A DNA stretch of 64,000 bases from Spirometra erinaceieuropaei (taxonomy: Eukaryota > Platyhelminthes > Cestoda > Diphyllobothriidea > Diphyllobothriidae): the NCBI GenBank assembly GCA_902702965.1, contig CACRXP010000628.1, forward strand, positions 44,517 through 108,516. The letters run 5' to 3'. Positions 49,260-58,883 of the stretch are shown one piece after another. Position numbers and translations under genes: made by a program. The notes under the pieces were generated by a model. It did not search any database and was not told the origin of the DNA. It saw only the letters and a list, made by a program, of their open reading frames with translations. Each line of letters begins with the position of its first letter. The stretch's first letter is position 1.

Positions 49260-50766
49260 ATTGACTTATGCGGCTTGTACAGTCAACAATATGGCTCGAT
49301 TCCAATGCTGTATTTTACGAAGCCTATACTGTCTCATCTTAATACCGTATAGACTTGTACTTCAAAAACGTCGGGCTTGTATTTTGGAAACCCCAAATAA
49401 ACATGCAACGACCTGTTACGCCCAATATTCGTCGGGAATTGTAAAAGTTTCGAAAAACGAATTATATTCTTCCTTTGAGGATACAAATGAAAGAAGACGT
49501 CAGTTTCTACCACACGGGTAAAAGAATGGTTATATATATTGTACTGTAAGGGCGACGAAAATCAATGAGAAAAATGTATGTTGCATAAGCCGTAATTTTG
49601 TGGGGTAAAGGTTTTGCTCTTAGGCGGAGGGATGTACGTTCAAAAGCCGTCATTCTGAGGTAACCTACAGTGAGTAACCTATTTCAGGAAATATTAGCTG
49701 AAATTCTGAAATGCGTTTTCGATTAGGAAGGATTACTTGGTCGCGGTTAAAATATTGATTATCGTTCGGCATACCTTTATAATATTTCGAACTTCGTAGA
49801 ATGTCGGCTTTTTAATGCGATTCTTTTCAATCTCCTAAAGAAAACGTACTCGTTAAAAAATGACTGCTTAAATAACATGCATTTTTCCCATTGATTTTTA
49901 TTGGTCTTGGCAATTCAAATATATTTTATAGAAACCACGAACAAAAATATGCTTTCTTTTAGTTAACCAATAGAGAATCACATCTTCTTTATAATTCATA
50001 CTTAAGAAAGGAGTATAATTAGGTTTTAAAAAGTTTCTAACTATGAGACTATATTAGAGCGCGAAATGCCAATTCACATAGCATTGTACATGACCGTATA
50101 CCATGCTCCTTATGAAATGAACAACATGGTCCACATCCATTGCACTTTGTAAGGACTCTTTATGACATCTCTTTAATGGCATAAACAAATATGTGATTTT
50201 CTTTACGCATGCACCTTGTACACTTAAATTATTAGGCGCTAATGCAACAAATGATCATGCTCCAAATTATTCGATAATAAGTAAACTGTTTTAAAATCTG
50301 ATTATTCTCCTTTCTTAAGTATAAAATATAAAGAAGACGTGATTTTCTATTGATTGACTAAAAGAAAGCATATTTTTATTCGCGGTTTCTATAACATATA
50401 TTAAAATTTGCAAGACCATCGAAAATCAATAGGAAAATCCATCCTACTTAAGTAGTCAATTTAACGAGCACGCCTTCTACAGAAGATAGGAAAGAAGTAC
50501 ATTTAAAAGCCGACATCCAACCAAGTCCGAAATGTTATAAGAGTATGCCGCAAGACAGTCAGTATTTTAACTGCGGCCAAGTAATCCTTCCTAATTAAAA
50601 AGGCATTTCAGAATTTTAGCCAACATTTCATGAGATCGGTCACTCACTGTAATTAGGAGAGTATTATGCTGTATGATAATCAGTTTTACAACTCTACTAA
50701 ATGAATCTTTTCAAAACAAAAGGCATCTCGCAACTTCCGTTGACAATACATGAAAAAGCCCACCTG
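49260..50766. mobile_element. foldback element F7 (subfamily 2) interrupted by F4
   Basis: Spacer (49,260-about 49,440) and right arm of a subfamily 2 element. The arm breaks at 49,666 and resumes at 50,651 with the 'atgctgtatgataatcagtt' block, ending at about 50,766 with 'cccacctgttgtac'. The interruption is exactly element F4. No left arm was seen before 49,260. Confidence 0.6.
49667..50650. mobile_element. foldback element F4 (subfamily 1), complete
   Basis: 984 bp with two inverted arms (49,667-50,043 and 50,280-50,650) and a spacer that matches the F1 spacer in reverse complement. Examples are 'cacatagcattgtac' here against 'gtacaatgctatgtg' in F1. Its ends are ACAGTGAGT and ACTCACTGT. 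Non-coding. Confidence 0.75.
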
Positions 50767-51366
50767 TTGTACATGAAAACATCATAAAAACCACTCATTG
50801 AAGTAAATGTACGCATGCTTCTCTTAAATTAATCAAAATTTTGGGATATGCAGCAACTTTCCACGCTGGAAATGGGCAATGGCGTGATCCTTATTCTTAG
50901 AACAACAGTCGGCAGATTATTTAAGCAACGCAACAGACTGGAAACTACCTATACTGTTTTCAAACAAAGCAGCATTTTCGAATAAGTAACCCGTTTCTAT
51001 CCGCATTCATTAAAAGCATACAAACGTTTATTTGGTGAATCAGATTTAAACGGCCATCAGGACTTCCTACACACCAGCAGAACTTCGATAAAACTGAATG
51101 TTACTGTTTTGTCCCTTTGAAAGTTATTGCTTTAATATTGTCTACTGTGTATTTCTGTCATTACGTATTCGTGTATTTCATAAAGAGGTTAAAGAAACAA
51201 AAGGTATCGTTCCTTGATTGAGGCCTGAATTAATTGTCATTCTTATCTGAGGAATACAGAATATGCACTGCGATAAGTGAAATTATTGACCTCATTGTGT
51301 TTCGTTAACGTAATTGTCTAGATAGCCAGTCACTGATTTGAACACCCACAACACTAAAACTTGCAA
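50767..51366. other. no recognised feature
   Basis: Between the foldback cluster and the promoter of locus E; nothing seen. Confidence 0.45.
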
Positions 51367-51370
51367 GGCT

Positions 51371-51375
51371 ATTGG
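51371..51375 (+). promoter_or_regulatory. inverted CCAAT box upstream of locus E
   Basis: ATTGG on the sense strand within GGCTATTGGCTGAC, 77-81 bp upstream of the ATG at 51,452. The block matches locus C exactly and both are followed by TCGATAAGACG. Confidence 0.5.
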
Positions 51376-51451
51376 CTGACGTTGTCGATAAGACGTCTTT
51401 CTTTGTCTTCACGTTCACACACATGCGCAAGCAGGAAGACCAAAATACATA

Positions 51452-52987
51452 ATGGCCCACTTTCTTATCCTGACGTTTTTCGTTACAAGTGCACTTACTT
51501 GTCGATGTGAGGATTATAAACTGCATGCTACATGTATTTAATGCACGAACACTGACCAAATAAATGATGGTTTGCATAGGATAGGAGACAGCAAATCTAC
51601 TTTTACTTGCATTTGTTTCGTTACTAGAAACAGACAACAAGTTCTTTTGCCTTACGCTTAAGTAAGCATGTGCATTGAGAGAATAGCGACCAATGTAAAG
51701 AAACACGTTAAGGTTCCAGTAGGATTTAAGTATTTTTTAATTGCTTTTTGGATGGTCAAATTCTGCTTTCATACGTTCGGATTTTATCAACATTTCTGTG
51801 CGCCTCTAGACTGTACTGACATATTTTTAGTCTTTCATGAGAGACCTATATGTCCCTATTTTGACAAACAAACAAAAATGGAGGACAGGGTCAAAGGGCT
51901 CTTGACTTGGAAATCAGGACTTCTCTACCATATCACGGTTGGTGAAAGAAAATGCGAATATCAACTGGAGAAAATCGAAACTGACTCAATTAGCAATTGT
52001 ACTTTTATAAAGACGTTGAAAGATGGTCGACGTTTCCAATGTTAAGCCCGATTTGCTGTTTTACAGATTACTCTTTTTCGCACGGTGAGTTACGTTCCTT
52101 GTTATTTTGCTTATCCAATATTCAAAAATTAAAAATACATTAGTCCTTTTGAAATAAAAATCTGAATAAATTTTTTCAAACGAAGTATAGTTTTGGTCAT
52201 TTTAATGAAATTCACAATCATTAACAATGCGCCCTTAGGTTTACACTTTTAATATTAATGTTATATAAAGCACACATTCAGTAAACTCCGGTATTAGTAC
52301 GCTCAGTAAAATAGACTTTAATAGAATTCCGGCTTTCAATAATTAGTAACGGTATGTGCCCGATAATTACGTCAAAAAATGCAAAAGGTGTTTAGGGAAG
52401 ACGTACCGTTCGGATTAAATTTGGTACTTCCCACTCTTTGGTAAACTATTTAGTCGATCTATCCAATTTTCTGAACATTTGGTTTTCTTTCAGTGTTTTG
52501 CAGGCTCCTGACATAGGTGAAAATCTACGGAGCCCGTTTAGTATTTTTCAGCTATCAACATCAATTTCCCTATCAATTAATTATGTGGTTAGGCTAAAAT
52601 GTTGCGAAAATTTGTGTTGATGGCCATTTTGTGAGCATTCGGTGACTTGTGTCTAAATCATACTATTTCTCACTTTCTTTTCAATTACAGGCAGTGCTTC
52701 TTTCAACCGGCGACTACTTTGAACCTATTAAGTTGCAAAATCTGGACGCGTACATTAACGTAAAAACCAATGATCGACGGATGTGGGCAACACACATTCG
52801 TTTTTATAATAAGACAAATGTGAATCTTCTAAGCGATATAGCCAGAAAGGCAAACAGCTGTAGTATTCACGGGCCTATATGGAATGGAGAACAACAAGTG
52901 GTAGCTGCTAATTATTTAATAAATACCTTTGCGCTGCCATCCTGTAAAGCAAAGGGATATCAGTTGGCACACAAAAGACTTCGATAA
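51452..52987 (+). pseudogene. secreted-protein family locus E, near-intact with one nonsense codon
   Basis: Exon 1 (51,452-51,506) encodes the signal peptide MAHFLILTFFVTSALTCR and ends in phase 1 at CGAT|GTGAGG. Exon 2 (51,831-52,084) follows atttttag: FHERPICPYFDKQTKMEDRV, GERKCEYQLEKIETDS, SNCTFIKTLKDGRRFQC. There the family Lys codon (AAG) is TAA (52,043-52,045). The frame then stays open to a GTGAGT donor in phase 0. Exon 3 (52,691-52,987) follows attacag and is open: GDYFEPIKLQNLDAYINVKT, ATHIRFYNKTNVNLL, AANYLINTFALPSCKAKGY. All splice sites and phases are good. As read, translation would stop at about 90 residues, giving a secreted one-domain product. Otherwise it is a young pseudogene. 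Two N-glycosylation sequons (NCT, NKT) are visible. Function unknown. Confidence 0.7.
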
Positions 52988-52989
52988 TA

Positions 52990-53539
52990 TCCCGTACCTA
53001 ATAATGCTTGGAGCATTTCAGATGTGGTATACCCGTCCCACAAAACTCATACTCGTCTTCCTCTTCTGCACGGTTACAGGGAAAACACTGCATTTTCATC
53101 ATGAACTTCATTTGGGTAAAGGTTGTTGGACATTGATAATATAACCTAATATTAGATTCTGTATGTTTGCCTTCAAGAAAAAGAATACTCTGCGCATAGT
53201 TGCAGTGGAAAACAGGCAAAGAATGATGGTAGAACGTGCTCATAATCAGTGACCTTAGCATACAAAAGATATTTAAAGCAAGCAAGGACGGCGGAATTTA
53301 ATATTACCAGAAAATTTCGCGACGGCTTCTGAATTGCAGCCTGTCTTTACATTGCAGACATAACAAGTGAGAAAGTTACAGATGTTTGAATTTCGACAGA
53401 GAAAATATGTGTAATACAGCAAGGTCAAGGTATTCTGCCCGTAGATTTATCGATAAAATGGTTACTTTAAAATGCAAGAAAGGAATGAAAATGGAAAGAA
53501 GACATGCCGAGGGATTTTGACAATCAAAAAGGCTCAGGT
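52990..53539. other. no recognised feature
   Basis: 3' flank of locus E up to the PLE; no feature seen. Confidence 0.45.
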
Positions 53540-54040
53540 CTACCAGGGCAAGCTAAGGTTGACCACGTGGTCTAGCCGTTTACATAGGCCGGGTTTCTCG
53601 CGCCGCATAAAGGCTGCCTGCTGGTAGCGCAATAACCGAGTAGTTCGTGTTTGGATTAATACTCTAGAAGACATTTTGGGGTCAACCGAATGACTACTAT
53701 CAAGGAGATGTTTCGTAATAGAGGACGGTTGAGTCCTATTCTTCTCCTTTAGAAGCCATTTAGGCAGGTGTTCAACTGATCTGGCTGCCAGTTGCCTTTG
53801 CGTTCGCCCAATGTATTTGCATCCATAAGTGCATGTGAATTAGTAAGCACAATCTGACGTAACTTGCAATGTCCAGGCATCCTTCGCTCGTGGAAATTCA
53901 ACGGCCTTAGTAAGATTGCAGAAAATTAGTTCAGCTGAATTTTAAGTTCCTTTAATATCACATTTTAGTCGCCGCTTGATGGTATTCAAGATGTCGCACT
54001 TAAGGGTAAGGATATTATAATGGGCTTTTTCGGAACAGAT
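53540..54040 (-). mobile_element. Penelope-like element P5, thumb end and GIY-YIG domain (3' part)
   Basis: A single minus-strand frame with two TAA stops encodes KAHYNILTLKCDILNTIKRR, AELIFCNLTKAVEFPRAKD, FTCTYGCKYIGRTQRQLAAR, VEHLPKWLLKEKNRT, ITKHLLDSSHSVDP and NLSLPW before a TAG at 53,540-53,542. This is the last part of a PLE: end of thumb, then the GIY-YIG endonuclease (CKYIGRT), then the usual LCxxxxxVxxLSLPW ending. The reverse transcriptase expected just upstream is missing here. It is found 4.9 kb away at 58,884-60,460 on the same strand, beyond the LINE. Confidence 0.8.
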
Positions 54041-54266
54041 TGTATTAGTATCAGTATCAGTAGCAGTTTATTAAGGGAAATATAGGCAAGCGCCTTTGAA
54101 TTCCCTCTTGGTTACAAGTCGTCGGAGAAAAACATTGATAAATGGGAAGGTGAAAAAGGTATTTTGTACATACTCGCGGACAGCTGGCAGCTAGCCGAAA
54201 AAGAGTAATCATTAATGGTTACTTACTAATTACAAGTAGTATAAACACATATAAGATGGTACCGGG

Positions 54267-57107
54267 TTATGTGAGTGGATGTGGGGTTGGTAATTGGGAA
54301 GCTTGATGCAGGTCAAGTTTACACTTGAAGGAGTTCACACAGGAGGAGGTTACAACATCGGTAGGTAGGGCATTCCAGGCTGCAACCACTCTGTTACTGA
54401 AAAAGGACTTTCGTCCATTGGTTCTTGATTTCCCTGCGCGTAGTTTTAGGGGATGACCGCGCAAATTGGGCGTGTTAGCTTGGGTGAAATAATCAGTGGG
54501 ATCTAAACAACAGTCTAGGCCGTTGATGATGCGAAATGTTAGTATAAGCTCACCACGTAATTGCCTGTAGGAAAGGGGAAACAGGTTTAGGATTGAAAGT
54601 CTGGTTTCATAGGGCAGTGCTCCCAGACCTTGTGTCATTTTGGTCGCCCGTCTCTGGACCTTCTCCAAGACGGTATAATCCTTGGCAGTCCAGGGTCTCC
54701 ACGCCTGTATGGCGTATTCTAGATGAGGTCGCACGAAGGTGCCAAATATTTTGGAAAAGCAGTCAGGGTCAAATCCCATAAATGCTCGCCTAATGAGTTG
54801 CAATGTGGCCGTAGCCGATTTAGCCGCCTTCGCGCAGTGCAGTGTTGGTTTGAGTGACGATGTAATCCATACACCCAGATCCTTCTGACTGTCAATCTGT
54901 TGCAGTGGTGTGCCGTTTAGAAAGTAGGTCCTGGGGCTGGGGGCTCTGAAGCCGCCGAGTTGAAGAAAGTTACACTTGCTTATATTGAAGGGCATAAGCC
55001 AGCGCTTCGACCAGTCTTCGAGCCTGTTCAAGTTTGCTTGCAGGTGGTCTGCGTCTGCCGCATCGTGAATAACTTTCCACAATTTTATGTCGTCGGCAAA
55101 CAGGATGGCATCACAGTCTAGGTCCTTGACGCAGTCATTTACGAAAACGAGGAATAACGTGGGACCTAAGACTGAGCCCTGTGGGACGCCACTCACCACG
55201 CTTACATCTGAGGACTGTTGACGCCCGACCTGCACTCTCTGGGACCGTCCAGCCAGAAAGCTCTGGATCCATACAAGAAGGCGTCCACGAATTCCAGCGT
55301 TGCGCAGTTTGTACAGGAGACGTTGATGATTAACGCTGTCGAAAGCCTTTTTGAAGTCGATGTAGATGGCGTGCACCACCTTGCCTTCATCACGTGCTTT
55401 GGTCCAGCGTTCGAGCGTAAAGAGCAGATTCGTGAGGCAGGACCTACCACTTCGAAAGCCGTGTTGGGCATCAGAAAGGAGATGGTGCTGCTCGAGGAAC
55501 TGCACCAAGGCCTTCTTAATGATCTTCTCCATGATTTTGCAACAGATGGAGGAAAGACTCACTGGCCTGTAGTTATTCGCAGACGCACGACTTCCACCCT
55601 TAAAAAGCGGAGTGATGGTAGCGGACTTCCAGTCAGAGGGCAGGCATCCAGTAACAAATGAAGTTTGAAAGATCAAGGCTTACGGCTTGGACATTTCGGA
55701 AGCTAGTTCCTTCAGCAGCTTGGCCGGGATTGCATCAGGGCCTGGGGAGGTCGATTCTTTTAGGTTTAGTAACTCGTTCCGAACAATTGTTTCGGTGAAG
55801 AAGACGGCTTCGAGGGTAGGCGTTTCATCGTCTTCATAAGCGGGTGAGGAAAAAGCAGGTTCACTTGTCACGACTGACCGGAAGAACTGAGAACGATGTT
55901 CAGCCTTATCCTTGTCATCGGAGATTTCCACACCCTCAGTCGTTCGCAGCAGTGGGACAGGATCTTTGTTCCGTGTGCTCTGTCTTATGTAGCTGTAAAG
56001 GATTTTTGGATTAATCATGGCACGGTTCAAAAGATTTTTTTCAAAAGCTTTCCTATATCTGGCGATGAGAATTTTGACCCGATTTCACTGTAACTTATAA
56101 CTGCTTAGGGATTCTGGCGTGCGATCCGTCAGCGATCTTTTCCATAGCTTTCTCTTCTTGTTAACTTCCTTCTTTAATGACGGAGTCAACCAGCGAGGTC
56201 TATTTGTTAGTCTTTTGCGCATGATTGGACAGTGGTTGGAGATGAGGTTGTGGACTAACTCTTTGAACTTACACCAAGCCTCTTCTACATCGCCGGAGAG
56301 AGTCGATGCCCAGTCGATAGGACTAAGATCCTTTTTCATCTTTTCGAAATCGCCGCGCCAAATATTAGGTCGGGAATCGAGCGGTTGTGTAGGAAGTGAG
56401 AATAACGTGTATTCCCACATGAGAACTACATGGTCACTCTGACCCAACGGGGGGAGGCAATTCACAACGTCGATGTTGTCAGACGACTTGGTGAACACAA
56501 GATCGAGGCAGTTCATCTATTGGCCCTCTCGAACTCTAGTTGGAAACATTACGTGTTGTGTGAGAAGCAGGTTGTCGGAGGTACGCAGTAGCTGCTGGTC
56601 AAATGCTGCTTCAGAGCAGTCGGCTGAGTCCGAGCTCCAGTCGATGTGAGGTGCATTAAAATCTCCAACGATGAGAGTGGTCGGCCGCGTTGAAAATAAT
56701 CTGAGCTCCTCCAGCAGTTGGGCATCAGCGTCAGGGTCATTTCTCGGGGGGCGATATACTGCCAAGATATCGAGACTTTGAGAGCCCGGTGCCCTTATGG
56801 TCAGCCATAATGCTTCGGTACTACAAGTCAGTTGGGCAGTTTTTTCTGAAACGTGCAAGCCGTTCTTAACAAATGTTATTATGCCTCCGCCCCTTCTGTT
56901 TTCTCTGTCTCGGCGGAACAGTTGAAATCCAGGGATCATGAGTTCTCTATCATCAACCTGTCCGGACAACCATGTTTCTGTTATTGAGATAATGTCTGGA
57001 TGGAGGTCGTAGGTATGGATACGGAGTTCGTCCAGTTTAGAAAGTACACTTTGCGCGTTGGTATACATGAATATGAGTTTCGAGTTCATGCGAGATTTGT
57101 TTTCCAA
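54267..57107 (-). pseudogene. LINE ORF2: endonuclease-reverse transcriptase with three nonsense codons
   Basis: One continuous frame of about 946 codons, interrupted only by TAG (56,517-56,519), TGA (56,085-56,087) and TAA (55,680-55,682). The apurinic-type endonuclease comes first: TNAQSVLSKLDELR, ITETWLS, VYRPP, VGDFNAPHIDW, GQSDHVV (catalytic Glu, Asp-Asn and Asp-His present). The reverse transcriptase follows: NNYRPVSLSSICCKIMEKII, HGFRSGRSC, IDFKKAFDSVNHQRLL, SGVPQGSVLGP and the catalytic FADD (ILFADDIKLW), then DLGVWI. A C-terminal region has LEYAIQAW. The catalytic residues are intact, and all defects are stops without frameshifts. It starts 11 bp after the ORF1 stop. Confidence 0.9.
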
Positions 57108-57118
57108 CCCGACACGGG

Positions 57119-58543
57119 CTACTGGGGTAGCTGTGCAGTCATTCGGATCGGCCTGATCCAGAGGGGAGCGGAATGTTGTTTGACAATCCGGTCTTTGTAG
57201 ATTGTCAAGTATTTCTCTCCGTTGGTTTGCCGTGTTCTCAATTCTAGGACAAGTTCGCGGCGTTTCATTCTCTCGGCAGGTGAGTAGTCCGGCTGAAAAA
57301 ACACTCCTTTATGGGAATGCTTCAATCTAAAACGCCTGGAAAGTATTAGTTTCGCCTGCTCATTGCTACCAAGGACGATTTTTAGGGGTCGTGGTCGCGT
57401 CTTCGGAGCGGCATTTGTACGGCTACCAAGACGAAACGCCTTTAGGACTGTGACATCTTCTGTTGGTTGCAGCATTTCATTGAGGAGTTTCTGGAATTGC
57501 TCTAAGTCAGCAGCGATTCGTTCCCTGGGGGAACTGGCGGAGGACTCTGCGAGGCCCTGAATTATGACACAGTGGTCCTTGTTAAGCATTCCTCTGTTTT
57601 CTGCGATTTGGACGTCGTTGGCTGGCCCTATTGCCTCGTCAAAGTGGACTGGAGAAGAGGAAGGAGCTGCCATATTGGTATTTATGTCCCCGTGAAGTTC
57701 GTCCGCGGATCCTGTTAAGGCATCGTGAATAGTTGCACACTGGGATCTATCAACAATACCCCCCATCAGAGGGCTCTGTGAAGAGCTTGACCCCCATGAA
57801 TTAGAGGCTTCCTCAGCTCGGTTCTTGACTCTGTTGACATGGGAATTTGCGGTGGCAGCTAATTCCACCCTGGGTCCATAGCCATATGTCTTTGCGCTAA
57901 CTGATAATCCCTCTAAGTTAGGCTCAGGAAATGAGAACACTGTCTGGGAATTATTAAGATTGGGCGTCATCTGCCCCATTATTTCCACTTCTTCCGTTGG
58001 CACATTTACATTCGTTTCATTTTCCAACCGCTTTTCGGGTAAGGCTAATATACTCTCATTCGTATTCTGGCGACTTTTCCCTGTGGTGTTAAGTGTCGTC
58101 TTCTTCCTCTTATTCTTTTTTTCATCGGAAGCCACGACTTGATTACTAATAGTAGTTGTCTTGTTCACCCCAGAATTGCTTTCTGGGGATTCCTTACGCT
58201 GGATGGCTCTCGCTCTACTCCGAGTTAGCCTCTGCGTAGATAACACCGGGCGGTCCTCTGAAGGAACAGTCTTGTGTATAAGTTCCTTCAGATTTCTTAC
58301 TTCTTCCTCTAGTTGATGCATCTTGTAGGCTATCGTTTGACAACCATTACATGAATATTCTACCAGATCCTGCGGTGACGAATTAACAAAGCTTTTAACT
58401 GAGCTGCCCAGCCGTGCGTCGGTGGTGTAGGGGTTAGCGGAGCGAGCCCTAAGTTTTGAGGTCCCCGGTTCAAATCCCAAGTGCGCGTTACTTTGGAACA
58501 CTAGTGCAGACTCCAACATTCTGGATAACTTTTCTATATACAC
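57119..58543 (-). CDS. LINE ORF1: RNA-binding protein
   Basis: An uninterrupted frame of 474 codons. Residues about 50-85 hold CNGCQ and a short coiled coil (MHQLEEEVRNLKELI). The middle is low-complexity and Ser/Asn-rich. Residues about 330-455 look like the RRM-like plus C-terminal module of LINE ORF1 proteins: VLKAFRLGSR, RPLKIVLGSNEQAKLIL, YSPAERMKRRELVLELRTRQ and YLTIYKDRIV. Such proteins coat LINE RNA. The first about 48 residues are odd: codons for LGFEPGTSKLRARSAN read antisense through a tRNA-like sequence (58,414-58,486), so the natural start may lie further in. The frame is intact, unlike ORF2. Confidence 0.8.
   Translation of the reverse strand: MYIEKLSRMLESALVFQSNAHLGFEPGTSKLRARSANPYTTDARLGSSVKSFVNSSPQDLVEYSCNGCQTIAYKMHQLEEEVRNLKELIHKTVPSEDRPVLSTQRLTRSRARAIQRKESPESNSGVNKTTTISNQVVASDEKKNKRKKTTLNTTGKSRQNTNESILALPEKRLENETNVNVPTEEVEIMGQMTPNLNNSQTVFSFPEPNLEGLSVSAKTYGYGPRVELAATANSHVNRVKNRAEEASNSWGSSSSQSPLMGGIVDRSQCATIHDALTGSADELHGDINTNMAAPSSSPVHFDEAIGPANDVQIAENRGMLNKDHCVIIQGLAESSASSPRERIAADLEQFQKLLNEMLQPTEDVTVLKAFRLGSRTNAAPKTRPRPLKIVLGSNEQAKLILSRRFRLKHSHKGVFFQPDYSPAERMKRRELVLELRTRQTNGEKYLTIYKDRIVKQHSAPLWIRPIRMTAQLPQ
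58414..58486 (+). repeat. tRNA-like sequence antisense to the LINE ORF1 start
   Basis: On the plus strand a 73 nt block has an A-box-like GGTGGTGTAGGGGTTAG and a B box GGTTCAAATCCC at tRNA spacing. The acceptor strands pair only imperfectly (three G-U, one mismatch), so it is not a credible functional tRNA. It is probably a tRNA-derived SINE piece fused to the 5' end of the LINE, or already present at the target. Confidence 0.55.
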
Positions 58544-58560
58544 AAAGAGCGTAGACTTAA

Positions 58561-58883
58561 GTATGAAGGAAAGGTCTTTATGACGATCTTTCGGTAGATA
58601 GTAACTTCATTAGCTGAATGGGAAGGTATGGTCGAGAAGCTTCCGAGAGCAAAAATTTAGACAAATACTTTGAGGCGATGATGAAACAATGTCTAAAAGT
58701 AGAAAAGCGACTCAGCCTTTGTAGAAACTTTGGATAAATTGTTCTTCAGATTATCCGACTTTCTGGGCTTGCAAGTATGAGAAACGAGGAAGGCCGAAAT
58801 CGGAGTTCTGGCAATGTGCTGCAGGAGACTAGTTGGGAGGAAGATATTGATGAGTCGAATTCAAGTCTAAATTCCGGCAAGCT
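58561..58883 (-). other. unresolved junction between LINE 5' end and PLE P5
   Basis: About 320 bp that could be LINE 5' non-coding sequence or diverged PLE. A minus-strand frame containing PRKSDNLKNNLSKVSTKAES vaguely recalls a PLE thumb, but the same thumb region seems to be accounted for at 53,900-54,040, so I leave it open. Confidence 0.35.

Larger units (their letters stand above)
54048..58560 (-). mobile_element. nearly complete CR1-clade LINE
   Basis: A non-LTR retrotransposon with ORF1 (57,119-58,543) and ORF2 (54,267-57,107). The 3' end carries AATAAA and then a short tandem tail of CTGATA/ACTGAT units (about 54,048-54,070), as is usual for CR1. ORF order, the APE-type endonuclease and the RT support CR1 or a close clade. 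The 3' boundary is sharp; the 5' boundary is uncertain (58,543 to about 58,880). It lies within PLE P5. Only three nonsense codons separate it from an intact ORF2, so insertion is fairly recent. Confidence 0.8.

Noticed and set aside
55218..55661. Plus-strand open frames over the LINE (also 54,593-54,781, 56,119-56,442 and 57,363-57,560)
   Set aside because: They are antisense shadows of LINE ORF2 and ORF1, which carry the recognisable domains on the minus strand.
58690..58880. PLE thumb peptide KSDNLKNNLSKV
   Set aside because: A better thumb match for the same PLE lies at 53,900-54,040, so this resemblance may be accidental; left as unresolved junction sequence.
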